From the NCBI GenBank assembly GCA_024103495.1, contig JAGFIQ010000112.1:1-63820 (forward strand): 63,820 bases of DNA, given 5' to 3'. The stretch is from Aridibacter famidurans (GTDB lineage Bacteria; Acidobacteriota; Blastocatellia; Pyrinomonadales; Pyrinomonadaceae). Of this stretch, positions 44,481 to 53,946 are shown piece after piece (position 1 is the first letter of the stretch; each line of letters opens with the position of its first letter). Made by a program: the position numbers and the translations under genes. Below the pieces are notes generated by a model. The model ran no database searches. It saw only the letters and a list, made by a program, of their open reading frames with translations, and was not told the origin of the DNA.

Positions 44481-46006
44481 AACCTGAAGAACGAACAGGA
44501 CATTTGTTGCGATATAGACGGCTCGGGATCGATTCACGAAACGAACATCTCGTGTTAATGAGGCACGATTGTCCCGTTTGTCATTCTGAGGGCTTCGAGG
44601 CTCTCAATCGTATTCGTGTTTCGCACAATGGAATTGGGATTGTCGCATCGCTCCTCGTAATGAATGAAGCGAATGGCCTTAATCCTGGCGAAGCAGGGTT
44701 GTCGGAAGGGGCAGAGAAGTTTCTTGGTGTATCAGACGGAGAGATGTTGTCGTTTTCACATCTGGGGTCACTAGATTCGATGGGAGATGTGAGACGAAAG
44801 ATCTACGGTCACGAACTTGATCAACCGGCCTATGACAGGATCATTTCGGACATCGTCGATCTGGACCTTTCGAATGTCCAGCTATCGGCATTTATCACGG
44901 CGTGCGCCGGTGACCGAATGACCCTCAACGAGATCGTTGCGTTGACACGTTCAATGATCGACTCAGGCCAGAAGATCGATTGGGGGCCGGATCCCGTGTT
45001 CGACAAGCATAGTATCGGCGGTCTTCCAGGGAATCGCACAACTCCCATAGTCGTCGCGATAGTGGCGGCTGCGGGACTGAAGATTCCGAAGACATCTTCC
45101 CGTGCGATAACTTCGCCAGCGGGAACGGCCGATACGATGGAAACACTTACTAACGTTGAGTTGGACATCGCGGAAATCAGGAAGGTTGTGCAACAGGAAG
45201 GCGGGTGTCTCGCGTGGGGCGGTGCAGTTCAGCTTAGTCCGGCGGATGACATCTTGATCCGTGTGGAGCGCGCCCTGGACCTCGATTCGGAGGGACAGCT
45301 GATAGCTTCGGTCTTGTCAAAGAAGTCGGCCGCGGGTTCGAAAGCCGTTGTCGTGGACATTCCTGTAGGGACGACCGCCAAGGTCCGGTCCATGGATGAA
45401 GCCGAGCGGCTTGCCTCGCGAATGCGCGGCGTAGGAGAGGAGATCGGTCTTAAGGTCAATCCTGTTATTTCGGACGGAAGCCAGCCTGTCGGACGTGGGA
45501 TCGGGCCCGCACTGGAGGCGCTGGATGTCTTGGACGTTCTGCAGTGCGGGTCCAATGCGCCAGAAGATCTGCGCAAGAGAGCCGTCACACTAGCGGGGGA
45601 GCTGTTGGAAATGTCGGGAACCATTAAGCCCGGGACCGGTGAGATCTCAGCAGGTCAAATACTCGATTCCGGTAAGGCCTGGGAAAAGTTCGTACGGATC
45701 TGCGAGGCGCAGGGTGGACTGATTACCCCTCCGGTCGCTGAATATGTTGAAGAGATCCGCGCACCAAAAAGCGGGAGAGTTACAGCTATCGACAACCGCA
45801 AGATCGCACGGCTGGCGAAACTCGCGGGCGCCCCTACTTCGCCTGCGGCGGGTATTCTGTTGAAGGTTACTTTGGGAGATGAGGTCGCGGCCGGCGACGC
45901 GGTTTTTGAGCTGCATTCTCAGTCAAATGGTGAACTTGAATACGCAATGGACTACCTGAGCAACAATGCAGATCTAGTACAGATCGGAGACGATGATGGA
46001 AACTGA
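44477..46006 (+). CDS. AMP phosphorylase/thymidine phosphorylase family protein
   Basis: 509 residues. The first ~90 form the extra N-terminal domain seen in archaeal-type AMP phosphorylases. The core contains DRMTLNEIVALTRSMIDSG, DKHSIGGLPGNRTTPIV and TSSRAITSPAGTADTME, which match AMP phosphorylase better than bacterial thymidine phosphorylase. It would split a nucleoside monophosphate with phosphate to ribose-1,5-bisphosphate plus base. It overlaps lgt upstream and the PRPP-synthetase-like gene downstream. Confidence 0.85.
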   Translation: MKPEERTGHLLRYRRLGIDSRNEHLVLMRHDCPVCHSEGFEALNRIRVSHNGIGIVASLLVMNEANGLNPGEAGLSEGAEKFLGVSDGEMLSFSHLGSLDSMGDVRRKIYGHELDQPAYDRIISDIVDLDLSNVQLSAFITACAGDRMTLNEIVALTRSMIDSGQKIDWGPDPVFDKHSIGGLPGNRTTPIVVAIVAAAGLKIPKTSSRAITSPAGTADTMETLTNVELDIAEIRKVVQQEGGCLAWGGAVQLSPADDILIRVERALDLDSEGQLIASVLSKKSAAGSKAVVVDIPVGTTAKVRSMDEAERLASRMRGVGEEIGLKVNPVISDGSQPVGRGIGPALEALDVLDVLQCGSNAPEDLRKRAVTLAGELLEMSGTIKPGTGEISAGQILDSGKAWEKFVRICEAQGGLITPPVAEYVEEIRAPKSGRVTAIDNRKIARLAKLAGAPTSPAAGILLKVTLGDEVAAGDAVFELHSQSNGELEYAMDYLSNNADLVQIGDDDGN

Positions 46007-46931
46007 AACAATTATCTTCGGGATGCCGGGAAATGAGTCATTTTCTGTACGGCTCGCGAGTCTCATCGGGGCACAGGTCGGGGTCGCCGAGATTCGCTCA
46101 TTTCCGGACGGAGAGAGCTACGTGCGAGTAGTTTCTGATGTCAAAGGCAAGGACATACTACTGGTATGTACGCTGGATCGACCCAACGAGAAGTTTCTTC
46201 CCCTCTATTTCTTTGCTAAATGCCTGAAGTCGCAAGGGGCCTGCCACATTTGTCTTGTAGCTCCTTACCTTGCGTATATGCGACAGGATAAGGCTTTTAC
46301 TCCCGGCGAAAGTGTTTCTTCGGCGAACTTTGCCGCCCTCGTTTCAAGCCTCGCGGACAGCCTGATCACAGTAGATCCGCACCTGCACCGCCGGAGTTCG
46401 CTCGGGGAGATCTACTCGATTCCAAACAAGGTCGTGCATTCTGCGGGACATATTCTCGACTGGATACTTCGAAACGTTGAGAAACCGCTTTTGATAGGAC
46501 CCGATGATGAAAGCGAACAATGGGTCAGCGGAGTTTCGCGGGGCGCACGGCTGCCTTTTGTTGTGCTTGAGAAGGTTCGAAGAGGCGATACCGATGTCGA
46601 GGTTTCTGTGCCGAACGTTGAGGGTTATTTTGAACACACTCCCATCCTGGTTGACGACATTATTTCCAGTGGCCGGACAATGATCGAAACTATAAATCGC
46701 CTTAAGCAGCTGGAAATGAAGCCAGCGGTCTGCATAGGCGTGCACGCTGTGTTTGGCGGCTCTGCCTATTCGGATCTGAAGGAGTCGGGTGCGGCGAGGA
46801 TCGTGACGTGCAACACGATTAGTCATGAATCAAATGAAATCGACATCACGGAGCTTGTGGCAAGTAACCTAACACGAAGCGAATTCGAATATCAGGGTAC
46901 CCGCAGCAACACCGCCGTTGGACCCGAATGA
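45993..46931 (+). CDS. Ribose-phosphate pyrophosphokinase-like protein
   Basis: 312 residues overlapping the preceding gene by 14 bases. Recognisable: PYLAYMRQDKAFTPGES (ATP/ribose-5-P region), TVDPHLHRR and the PRPP-binding loop ILVDDIISSGRTM. It belongs to the PRPP synthetase family but is diverged. Coupling with an AMP-phosphorylase-type gene suggests a small pathway that recycles ribose phosphate between nucleotides and PRPP. The direction of flow is not deducible. Confidence 0.83.
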   Translation: MMETETIIFGMPGNESFSVRLASLIGAQVGVAEIRSFPDGESYVRVVSDVKGKDILLVCTLDRPNEKFLPLYFFAKCLKSQGACHICLVAPYLAYMRQDKAFTPGESVSSANFAALVSSLADSLITVDPHLHRRSSLGEIYSIPNKVVHSAGHILDWILRNVEKPLLIGPDDESEQWVSGVSRGARLPFVVLEKVRRGDTDVEVSVPNVEGYFEHTPILVDDIISSGRTMIETINRLKQLEMKPAVCIGVHAVFGGSAYSDLKESGAARIVTCNTISHESNEIDITELVASNLTRSEFEYQGTRSNTAVGPE

Positions 46932-46946
46932 CCATAGGAGGAAGCT

Positions 46947-47183
46947 ATGGAGCACGACTGGATTTTAGGGATGCACATTTCATGGTGGGTTTTCTGGATC
47001 TTGTTAACCATACTTGCAGTCGCTTTTCTGGAGCGAAAGCCTAACAAGCACGTCAGGAAGAAAAGAGAAGACCCTTTAGAAATACTGAAACGCAGGTATG
47101 CTGCCGGTGAAATTGACACTGAAGAGTTCGAACTCCGCAGATCCAGGTTGGAGACGCAACGTCAAAGCGACGATCGCACTTAG
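46947..47183 (+). CDS. SHOCT-domain small membrane protein
   Basis: 78 residues with one membrane segment (about 12-29) followed by a basic linker and a SHOCT motif (DPLEILKRRYAAGEIDTEEFE). TAGGAGG precedes the ATG. SHOCT modules are short oligomerisation or peptide-binding helices. The gene opens a run of small membrane proteins. Confidence 0.8.
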   Translation: MEHDWILGMHISWWVFWILLTILAVAFLERKPNKHVRKKREDPLEILKRRYAAGEIDTEEFELRRSRLETQRQSDDRT

Positions 47184-47308
47184 TTGATCGTTATCACCGA
47201 ATCAGCCTGTTACAAAAGCGCCGACGCCAATGCGTGGGGCTTCATGACAAACCGGACGAGGATCAGGATTCGCCCAAGGGTTAGAGCGAGTGCAAAAGGA
47301 GAAATGAA

Positions 47309-47494
47309 ATGGAATGGCTTGTAGACAACTGGTTTTGGGTACTTGTCCTGGTTCTTTTTGTCGCAGTGCACATGTTCGGTCACGGGCACGGTGGCCACGG
47401 TGCACATGGAGGAGGAGATGGCCACAGCGGCCACGGCGAAGATAGTGGACAAGGAGGAGGACACGGCGGTCACGGAAAGGGTGGTTGTCATTAA
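47309..47494 (+). CDS. Small His/Gly-rich membrane peptide, copy 1
   Basis: 61 residues: an N-terminal membrane helix (WFWVLVLVLFVAV) then a tail of Gly and about a dozen His ending GGHGKGGCH. AGGAG lies eight bases before the ATG. The tail is an obvious metal-binding candidate (Cu, Ni, Zn). A near copy follows at 47567. DUF2933-type island proteins are the closest concept I can offer. Confidence 0.7.
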   Translation: MEWLVDNWFWVLVLVLFVAVHMFGHGHGGHGAHGGGDGHSGHGEDSGQGGGHGGHGKGGCH

Positions 47495-47566
47495 GACTGT
47501 TCCGCGAGTAGTGACCAAGACGTGTCCCTGGCGTTCGGTGAGAGCGAGTTTACTAGGAGAGCGAAT

Positions 47567-47722
47567 GTGGAATGGCTTGTAGGCAACTGGTTCTGGGTTC
47601 TTGTCCTCGTTCTGTTTGTCGCCGTTTACTTTTCTGGTCCCGGCCAAGGCGGCAATCGCGGACATGGTGGGCATGGAGGTGGAGACCGTCATGACGGCCA
47701 CGGAAAGGGTGGTTGTCATTAA
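47567..47722 (+). CDS. Small His/Gly-rich membrane peptide, copy 2
   Basis: 51 residues starting at GTG 47567 (AGGAG six bases upstream). The membrane helix is almost identical to that of copy 1, and the tail again ends HGKGGCH. The DNA of both the 5' parts and the last ~30 bases plus the following TAAGAC is nearly the same, so this is a recent tandem duplication. The middle of the tail has diverged. Confidence 0.68.
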   Translation: MEWLVGNWFWVLVLVLFVAVYFSGPGQGGNRGHGGHGGGDRHDGHGKGGCH

Positions 47723-47868
47723 GACGGTCCCGCAAGTGGTGCCCAATGCATTAGTGGCGCAGGGTGCGGTTGATTCACATTTGCGTTGGATGAGAGGTAA
47801 ACAGGCTATTTGCAAGAGGCGCCAAGTGTCTCTTGGCTAAATTCGATACACGAAGGAGGAATCAAACA

Positions 47869-48141
47869 GTGCTGGACATAAAAGTAGTCAGTCTTTCGCT
47901 TGGGCTCTTCACCGCTATCAGTTTTATTGTGTGCGTAATTTACGGAGTCGTCACGCCGCAAAGCATACATATGCACGAGTTCCTTGAAATGGCCCTGCCT
48001 GCATTCAAGTGGCTCACTTTCTGGGGATTCGCGCTGGGTTTGGTTGAGAGTTTTCTTTTTGGGGCTTACGCCGGACTGGTTTTCGTGCCGATCTACAACT
48101 TCTTGAGCAGGAGATCTGAATCAAAGAAAAGCGCTGCTTAG
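47869..48141 (+). CDS. DUF5676-like membrane protein (first copy)
   Basis: 90 residues from GTG 47869 with AGGAGG nine bases upstream. The TTG at 47833 is less likely. Two membrane segments with a polar stretch between (SIHMHEFLEMALPAF) and a VPIYNFL end. Related in length and layout to the proteins at 48572 and 61602. Function unknown. The genes recur in metal islands. Confidence 0.68.
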   Translation: MLDIKVVSLSLGLFTAISFIVCVIYGVVTPQSIHMHEFLEMALPAFKWLTFWGFALGLVESFLFGAYAGLVFVPIYNFLSRRSESKKSAA

Positions 48142-48366
48142 ATCGCTCTTTGTCAATACCAAGTCCGTCCCACGATGCCTTAGACTTTATTCGTGGTTCG
48201 GCATTGGAGTGCTTTTTCCCTTGTAGGGCAATGCCGATTACCTTGCCCTGTTATGCGAATAGTCTTCCCGCGCCTGTCCTTTGCCCCGTTTCCTCCTGGC
48301 GGTCAATTGAGGCAAAGCATTGAAGGGACTTCAGATCGTGAAGACGAATTTGCGGAAGATCCAGGT

Positions 48367-48567
48367 ATGAACAAACACAATATCTTAATGCTAATCGGCT
48401 GTGTTTTGCCGCTGCTCTTGATATTTCTGCTGCCTTTGTTTGGATTCGGCGGAAATCTTACCCTGCTTCTTTTCATAGTGCTGATGTTGATATGTCACCT
48501 GATGATGCCAATGCACGGCGGGAGACACGATGGGCACGGCGAAAATTATCCAGGAAAGGAGGGTTGA
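48367..48567 (+). CDS. Small DUF2933-like membrane protein (second copy)
   Basis: 66 residues: two membrane segments, LMLICHLMMPMHGGRHDGHGE with a Met/His tail. Paralogous to 42455-42670. The His/Met tail suggests metal contact at the membrane face. It ends 4 bases before the next gene. Confidence 0.68.
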   Translation: MNKHNILMLIGCVLPLLLIFLLPLFGFGGNLTLLLFIVLMLICHLMMPMHGGRHDGHGENYPGKEG

Positions 48568-48571
48568 ACCT

Positions 48572-48853
48572 ATGAGTCAAATTCAAGTCAAGAAATTCGG
48601 TTTCGCAGTGGGTTCGACGGGGGCGTTGCTTTATCTAGGTTGCATACTGCTGATGTTTACCGTCGGCCCGGATGGCACCGCGAGGTTTTTCAATAGCTTG
48701 CTTCATGGTTTGGATGTTTCCAGTGTCATCCGGATGGACATGCCCATGTGGGAAGCGCTGATAGGGCTAGTCCAAACCTTCGTCCTGGGCTGGCTGATAG
48801 GCGCCTGTGTAGCTGCTATCTATAACGTCGCGTTGAACACAAGAACAAAATGA
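48572..48853 (+). CDS. DUF5676-like membrane protein (second copy)
   Basis: 93 residues from ATG 48572 with a strong AAGGAGG. Two membrane segments and the central RMDMPMWEALIGLVQTF segment. The third copy is at 61602. Its stop overlaps the site-2 protease start (ATGA). Confidence 0.72.
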   Translation: MSQIQVKKFGFAVGSTGALLYLGCILLMFTVGPDGTARFFNSLLHGLDVSSVIRMDMPMWEALIGLVQTFVLGWLIGACVAAIYNVALNTRTK

Positions 48854-49944
48854 AGTCCTGGTCGCTGAAATTGGGCAGGTTTGCCGGCATAGAAGTCTTC
48901 ATCCATTGGACTTTCTGGATAATTGTCGCCTGGATCCTTCTAATGCATTTCCAGATCGGGCACGGCCTTGAACAGGGAATCTGGGGAGTCTTTTTTGTCC
49001 TGGTGCTGTTTGCTTGTGTGGTCTTGCATGAATTCGGTCATGCCCTGACGGCTCGCCGATTTGGAATTGCGACAAAGAATATAACTCTATATCCGATCGG
49101 CGGGATCGCCAGTTTGGAAAGTATGCCCGAAAAACCGTGGCAGGAACTGCTGGTGGCATTAGCCGGTCCGGCTGTGAATGCTCTAATTGCTGTAGTTCTG
49201 TGGCTGTATCTAAACGCAACCGGTCAGATCCCCGATCTTTCGGCAATGAAAGAATCAAATAGCATGCTGGAGGTTCCGTTCTTGTGGGGCTTGTATGCCG
49301 CCAATGTTGTTTTAGCGGCCTTCAATTTGATCCCTGCTTTTCCGATGGACGGAGGTAGGGCGCTGAGGGCGATTCTCGCTTTTTCCGTACCAAGATCGCA
49401 AGCAACACGGATGGCCGCAGGTGTTGGTCAGTTTCTCGCTATCATTTTCGTGTTTCTCGGTTTCTTCTACAACTTTTGGCTGGTGTTCATCGGTCTCTTC
49501 GTCTACCTCGGAGCCGGGTTTGAAGCCTCACAGGAGCATACTCAATCCCTGCTTGCCGGTTTAAGAGTCAAGGATGCTCTGATCAAGCGTTTTACCGTCC
49601 TGGATCCGGACATGACACTGGAAGAAGCGGTTAGTTCACTACTTGACAGTCAGGATACAGACTTTCTTGTTTCAGACGATGACCGGCCGGTAGGTATCTT
49701 GAGTAAGAACGATATTTACAGAGGTCTTTCAGAGAAGGGAAACGATGCGATGATAGCGGAGGTCATGGACCGGGATTTTTACGTGGTAAGTGCAGAGATG
49801 ACGCTGCAGGACTTCTTTGGTGAAGTCCTCAACAAGGGAAAGGACGTCGCGGTAGTTATGGACGACAGTTCACTTCTCGGACTGATTGACCGTGCCAACA
49901 TCGAGGAAAAACTTTTGATCAGGGAAGCTCTAAGGCGAGTGTAG
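48850..49944 (+). CDS. Site-2 protease (M50) with CBS domains
   Basis: 364 residues. Six or so membrane helices hold the zinc motif HEFGHALTARRFG (HExxH) and the distal FPMDGGRALRA (DG). A pair of CBS domains follows from about residue 240. This is the Rip3/SpoIVFB-like class with nucleotide-sensing CBS modules. It cuts a membrane protein inside the bilayer, and the substrate is unknown. Translationally coupled to the small DUF5676 gene. Confidence 0.9.
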   Translation: MKSWSLKLGRFAGIEVFIHWTFWIIVAWILLMHFQIGHGLEQGIWGVFFVLVLFACVVLHEFGHALTARRFGIATKNITLYPIGGIASLESMPEKPWQELLVALAGPAVNALIAVVLWLYLNATGQIPDLSAMKESNSMLEVPFLWGLYAANVVLAAFNLIPAFPMDGGRALRAILAFSVPRSQATRMAAGVGQFLAIIFVFLGFFYNFWLVFIGLFVYLGAGFEASQEHTQSLLAGLRVKDALIKRFTVLDPDMTLEEAVSSLLDSQDTDFLVSDDDRPVGILSKNDIYRGLSEKGNDAMIAEVMDRDFYVVSAEMTLQDFFGEVLNKGKDVAVVMDDSSLLGLIDRANIEEKLLIREALRRV

Positions 49945-50383
49945 AGGACTTCGTGTTATGCGATTGAAACTTGGTTCCTATTGCAGCACGTGAAATCTAG
50001 GGTGAGTAAGTTAATGAAAGCCCAGACCGTAAGCAATCTGGATTCGTTGGCGTGGCTCAAACTATGTTTAATCGGTGAAGCCCAGTTTCGAAGCTCCTAG
50101 GGACTGCTAGGGAAGGTTGAACCAGTTCCAAAATGGGGCGCTGGAGAACGAGCATTTGAATGCCTTGACTCACAAGCGGTCATTCAGGACGAAAGCATGG
50201 ATCCTTCCCTTTACCGGAATTCCTGGAAGTGCCCATGCGGGCTGTTTCGAAGATCATCAGAAGGGCTTCGCATGGAGGCTGATTGATGCTGTCCGTTTCT
50301 TCGTATAGACGCGGCTTGTAGTTTTTTACTCAATACCAGCAGGCATTCCGGAATGATGCGATCCCCGATCCCGAAAAAGTCTT
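49945..50383. other. Intergenic region before the MFS gene
   Basis: 439 bases with no supported gene. A 63-codon frame at 50117 lacks a ribosome site and protein-like sequence. No terminator or copy of the island promoter motif was recognised. Confidence 0.45.
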
Positions 50384-51622
50384 GTGGAAATGAAAGATCA
50401 CTTACGCATCCTCTTCTTCTGCCTCTTTGTAGTCAACATAGGATTTGGCGTCGTTTTGCCCGTATTGCCCTTTTATACCGAGCGATTGGCCCTGGCAGAG
50501 GGCATTTCACCGGATTTAGTGAGTATTCACGTAGGGTTGCTGACGGGAATATATGCCTTTATGCAACTCGTTTTCGCTCCGCTTTGGGGGAGATGGTCGG
50601 ATCGGCTTGGACGAAAGCCTCTACTTCTATTCGGGATTTCGGGATATGCACTTGCCCAGTTGATGTTTGGAGTTTCGTCAACTCTTTGGCTTTTGTATTC
50701 GGCACGTATCGTCGGCGGTGTTCTTTCTTCGGCAGTTATACCGGCAGCGGCAGCATATGTGTCTGACAAAACAGACGAGAAGGAACGCAATCGCGGAATG
50801 GCATGGCTGGGTACGGCGATGAGTCTTGGGGTCGTCGTGGGTCCAGCTCTCGGAGGACTGTTAACAAAGCGCGACTGGCATTTTGGAGCAAAGTTTGGAC
50901 ATTTTGTTGTTGATGGTTTCTCAACTCCTTTCTTCGTCGCGGCAGCTTTGGCTTTGTTGGCACTGCTGATAGCCACCAAGTTGCTTCCTGAATCTCTCGT
51001 ACCGCGGAAGATCCGAGAACAAAAGAGATCGTCAAAAATGGTTTGGCGGGATATCGAAAGCAAATTGCGCCCGTTGCTAGTATTAGCGTTTATCGGGCAG
51101 TTGGGGTTGGCGCTTTTCGAGGCCACTTTTGCACTATTAGCAAGTGCGAGGTTTAACTATGGTCCGGCGGAAGTTGGAGTGATTTTTGTTGTTTGCGGAT
51201 CTATTATGGCTGTTTTCCAAGCCGCCGTAGTTGGATATGTGACGATTCGAATCCGAGAAATCTATCAAATCGCTGCAGGATTCGTCTTTATGGGATTGAG
51301 CCTTGCGTTTCTGGCCTCCATACAGGATTCGACTCTTGTGTATCTATTTGTCGGTACGATGGCCTTTGGCATGGCATTAATAATCCCCAACCTTTCCGCC
51401 CTGATTTCGAAACGTATTCACAAAAACAATACGGGAGCTGCTTTTGGCTTACAGAGTGTTGCTAACAACTTGGGACAGACTGGCGGGCCGATTCTTGGCG
51501 GCTTTCTTTTTGCGTGGAGTATTGGAATTCCTTTTTTGCTTGCGGGAACACTGCTATTTTCGACCGGAGTGATTGTAATTTGGCAGACGGTATTTGCCCA
51601 AATGACAACGCTAAAAGAATAA
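50384..51622 (+). CDS. MFS transporter (drug/metabolite exporter type)
   Basis: 412 residues, twelve membrane segments. The conserved loop 2-3 motif reads GRWSDRLGRKPLL and motif C-like GPALGGLL is in helix 5, typical of the 12-helix drug:H+ antiporters. It starts at GTG 50384 or ATG 50390. No substrate can be assigned. Within the island it may export a metal chelate or a toxic organic compound. Confidence 0.85.
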   Translation: MEMKDHLRILFFCLFVVNIGFGVVLPVLPFYTERLALAEGISPDLVSIHVGLLTGIYAFMQLVFAPLWGRWSDRLGRKPLLLFGISGYALAQLMFGVSSTLWLLYSARIVGGVLSSAVIPAAAAYVSDKTDEKERNRGMAWLGTAMSLGVVVGPALGGLLTKRDWHFGAKFGHFVVDGFSTPFFVAAALALLALLIATKLLPESLVPRKIREQKRSSKMVWRDIESKLRPLLVLAFIGQLGLALFEATFALLASARFNYGPAEVGVIFVVCGSIMAVFQAAVVGYVTIRIREIYQIAAGFVFMGLSLAFLASIQDSTLVYLFVGTMAFGMALIIPNLSALISKRIHKNNTGAAFGLQSVANNLGQTGGPILGGFLFAWSIGIPFLLAGTLLFSTGVIVIWQTVFAQMTTLKE

Positions 51623-51698
51623 GAAGAGGAAGTAACTTGCCATTCTTGGAAACTAATCCGGAGCGGGAATCGGGAAGTAAGGTATATTCCAGGACGTC

Positions 51699-53729
51699 AT
51701 GAACAGCAGATGGAAGATTCTGAAAACGGTAATCAGAGAGTATGTTGCATTCAAGCGGTTTTCACGGCTAGATCAACGCGCCCGCGATAACTCGTCAGTT
51801 CCAGAGGATTTTGTCGAGAATATCCTCTCGCTCGGCCCGACGTTCATTAAGCTCGGGCAAATTCTAAGTACCCGCCCTGATCTCCTTCCTCCGCAATATA
51901 TCGCGGCCCTCGGCCGCCTACAGGAAGATGTTCCGTCGTTCGACTTCAGCGAGGCGGAAAAGATCATTTTCGAAGAGCTCCAAATGCCGCTTTCGGAGGC
52001 CTACGCGCAGTTCGACCAATCTCCTGCGGCATCGGCTTCACTCTCACAGGTTCATTTTGCTGCCTTGCCAACCGGTGAAGAGGTAGCAGTAAAGATCCAG
52101 CGTCCGCACCTGCAGAGGATCTTTGGGAGGGATCTAGAGATCCTGGGACAGCTTCTTCCCTTGGTTAGAGTTTTCAATCGTAAGTATTTCGACAACCTGA
52201 ACCTACTATCAGTCTTCGCTGAATTCAGAAACTACACGTTGCGGGAGCTGGATTTTGAAGTTGAAGGAAAGACGTATGAACGATTTCGGACAAATTTTCA
52301 GAATGACGATGCCGTCATCTTCCCGAAAGTGTATTGGTCACATACCACCTCGCTAGTACTCACCATGAGTAAGGAGGTCGGATTGCGGCTGCATGAAGCG
52401 GCAGCGAAGGTTCCCGCGGAAAAAAGAGACCTGCTGAACAAGAACGTGATCGAATCCCTCTTCCGAATGTTTGTCCGCGATGGTTTCTTTCACGCCGACC
52501 TGCACCCCGGCAACATATTCTTTAAGGAGGATGGTTCGATCGTTTTGCTTGACGTTGGCATGTTCGGGGAACTCACCGACGAACAGAAAGACCGATTCAT
52601 ACTTTATTGGCTGGCTGTGGTTCACCGTGAAAAAGAAAGAGCATTCCGTCACCTGCTGCATTTGACTGATCGCCAGGCCAACGCTGATGAAAGAGGCTTC
52701 TTCAGTTCCTATTCGGAGATTCTAGATACCTTTTATGAGTCGACTATACGGGAAAAGAGCCTGACTGAAACTTACCTTGAGATTTTGCTCGCAGGCGTCG
52801 GCTTTGGTTTTATCTTCCCTTCAGAAATGTTGCTTCAGGCGAAAGCCCTGACAACTGCCGAACACATCGGGCGTGTTCTTGTCCCCGATTTCAGGTTCTC
52901 CGAGATTGCAAAACCATATGTAACGGAGGCTCTTGAGAGGCGGGTTACTTTGGATAACGTTAGTCGGCGTGTTTCCCGTTCATTCCCTGAATGGCTGCTA
53001 TTTGGAGAAGACGCCCCTCAGTCGCTACCGGAGGATGGAAGTGCTGAAACTGAAGAGTTATGGGTAGCGGGTAGCAGACATGCTGCTGAACAAATGGACT
53101 CGTTACACGATGGCTATTTTCGTGAGGTCCGGCATGGAGAATACGAAGTTCTGATTAGCAAGAATATCGAAACGGTGTTTAATTTCGTGTCTCGCTTCGC
53201 TTGTTATCCAATGTGGCATCCTGTTTATACGGAAAAATGGAACGTTATTCACGTTTCGGGTGATTACATCTTTGTTACACCCGAAGCTGTCGGTTCGGTC
53301 TTTCGCCTGGATGAGATAGTAGACGGGTATCACTTGTTGAGTAATGGCGTGATTACAGAATTTCAACGCAACAGGCTCTTTAAGTGGAAGGCCCCTTTTT
53401 CAATTCTACCGGTTATCGAACTAGGGACATGCCTGGAATTCAAGTCGGTCGGCGATGAGGAAACGAAGTTGTCAGAGTACTTCTTTTTTTCGGATTCTCC
53501 GCTCAAGTACGTGTTCGTAAACCGAAAGTGGTTTAGTGCCGAGGCCCTGACCGAGCATATCCGTGAAGAGCTCACGGGCGTAAAGCAAATACTTGAATCG
53601 GGGAACTACTCCTCTGAAGATACAGAGTATTTGTGGGAGCACATTGATAAACCGGTTCGGTTCATCAACGGTACACCGGTCGCGGAATTCAGCAACTCTA
53701 GCAGTACCGCGGACACACGCCGCGGTTGA
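51699..53729 (+). CDS. UbiB/ABC1-family kinase fused to an SRPBCC domain
   Basis: 676 residues. The UbiB part (1-~430) has KLGQ (51-54), the Ala-rich loop ASASLSQVH (111-119), VKIQRP (131-136), HADLHPGN (265-272) and LLDVG. All catalytic signatures of ABC1 atypical kinases/ATPases are therefore present. The usual C-terminal membrane helices are absent. Instead residues ~481-635 look like an SRPBCC/COQ10-type lipid-binding fold (YEVLISKNIETVFNFVSRFACYP). The fusion suggests one chain that both binds and promotes handling of a prenyl lipid. Confidence 0.85.
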   Translation: MNSRWKILKTVIREYVAFKRFSRLDQRARDNSSVPEDFVENILSLGPTFIKLGQILSTRPDLLPPQYIAALGRLQEDVPSFDFSEAEKIIFEELQMPLSEAYAQFDQSPAASASLSQVHFAALPTGEEVAVKIQRPHLQRIFGRDLEILGQLLPLVRVFNRKYFDNLNLLSVFAEFRNYTLRELDFEVEGKTYERFRTNFQNDDAVIFPKVYWSHTTSLVLTMSKEVGLRLHEAAAKVPAEKRDLLNKNVIESLFRMFVRDGFFHADLHPGNIFFKEDGSIVLLDVGMFGELTDEQKDRFILYWLAVVHREKERAFRHLLHLTDRQANADERGFFSSYSEILDTFYESTIREKSLTETYLEILLAGVGFGFIFPSEMLLQAKALTTAEHIGRVLVPDFRFSEIAKPYVTEALERRVTLDNVSRRVSRSFPEWLLFGEDAPQSLPEDGSAETEELWVAGSRHAAEQMDSLHDGYFREVRHGEYEVLISKNIETVFNFVSRFACYPMWHPVYTEKWNVIHVSGDYIFVTPEAVGSVFRLDEIVDGYHLLSNGVITEFQRNRLFKWKAPFSILPVIELGTCLEFKSVGDEETKLSEYFFFSDSPLKYVFVNRKWFSAEALTEHIREELTGVKQILESGNYSSEDTEYLWEHIDKPVRFINGTPVAEFSNSSSTADTRRG

Positions 53730-53946
53730 GCGGGAAGGAATTGTACGTTGCGCGCGAGATTTAAGGCGATTGACACCGATCTGTGCAGACATTTCTTCGT
53801 GCACACCCGGATCAATGTTTGGATGTCTTTCTTCCATTTCAGGTGCGAGTCCGCTTTCCCATCGGCTGGAGGATCTGCAGCAATGGGTGTGGACCTATTC
53901 CAGAGAGATCTATGTTCGATTCGACTCCTTTCCGTAGGTGATTAAC

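Noticed and set aside
47210..47815. 201-codon minus-strand frame with internal repeats
   Set aside because: It mirrors the duplicated His-rich genes; its repeats are only the complement of that duplication, and the plus-strand genes have good ribosome sites.
50117..50308. 63-codon plus-strand frame before the MFS gene
   Set aside because: No ribosome site and no recognisable feature.
53593..53937. Plus-strand frame overlapping the end of the UbiB-SRPBCC gene, ending LEDLQQWVWTYSREIYVRFDSFP
   Set aside because: The last ~25 residues look protein-like, so a decayed gene is possible, but the start lies inside the previous gene and no family is visible. Too weak to list as a gene.
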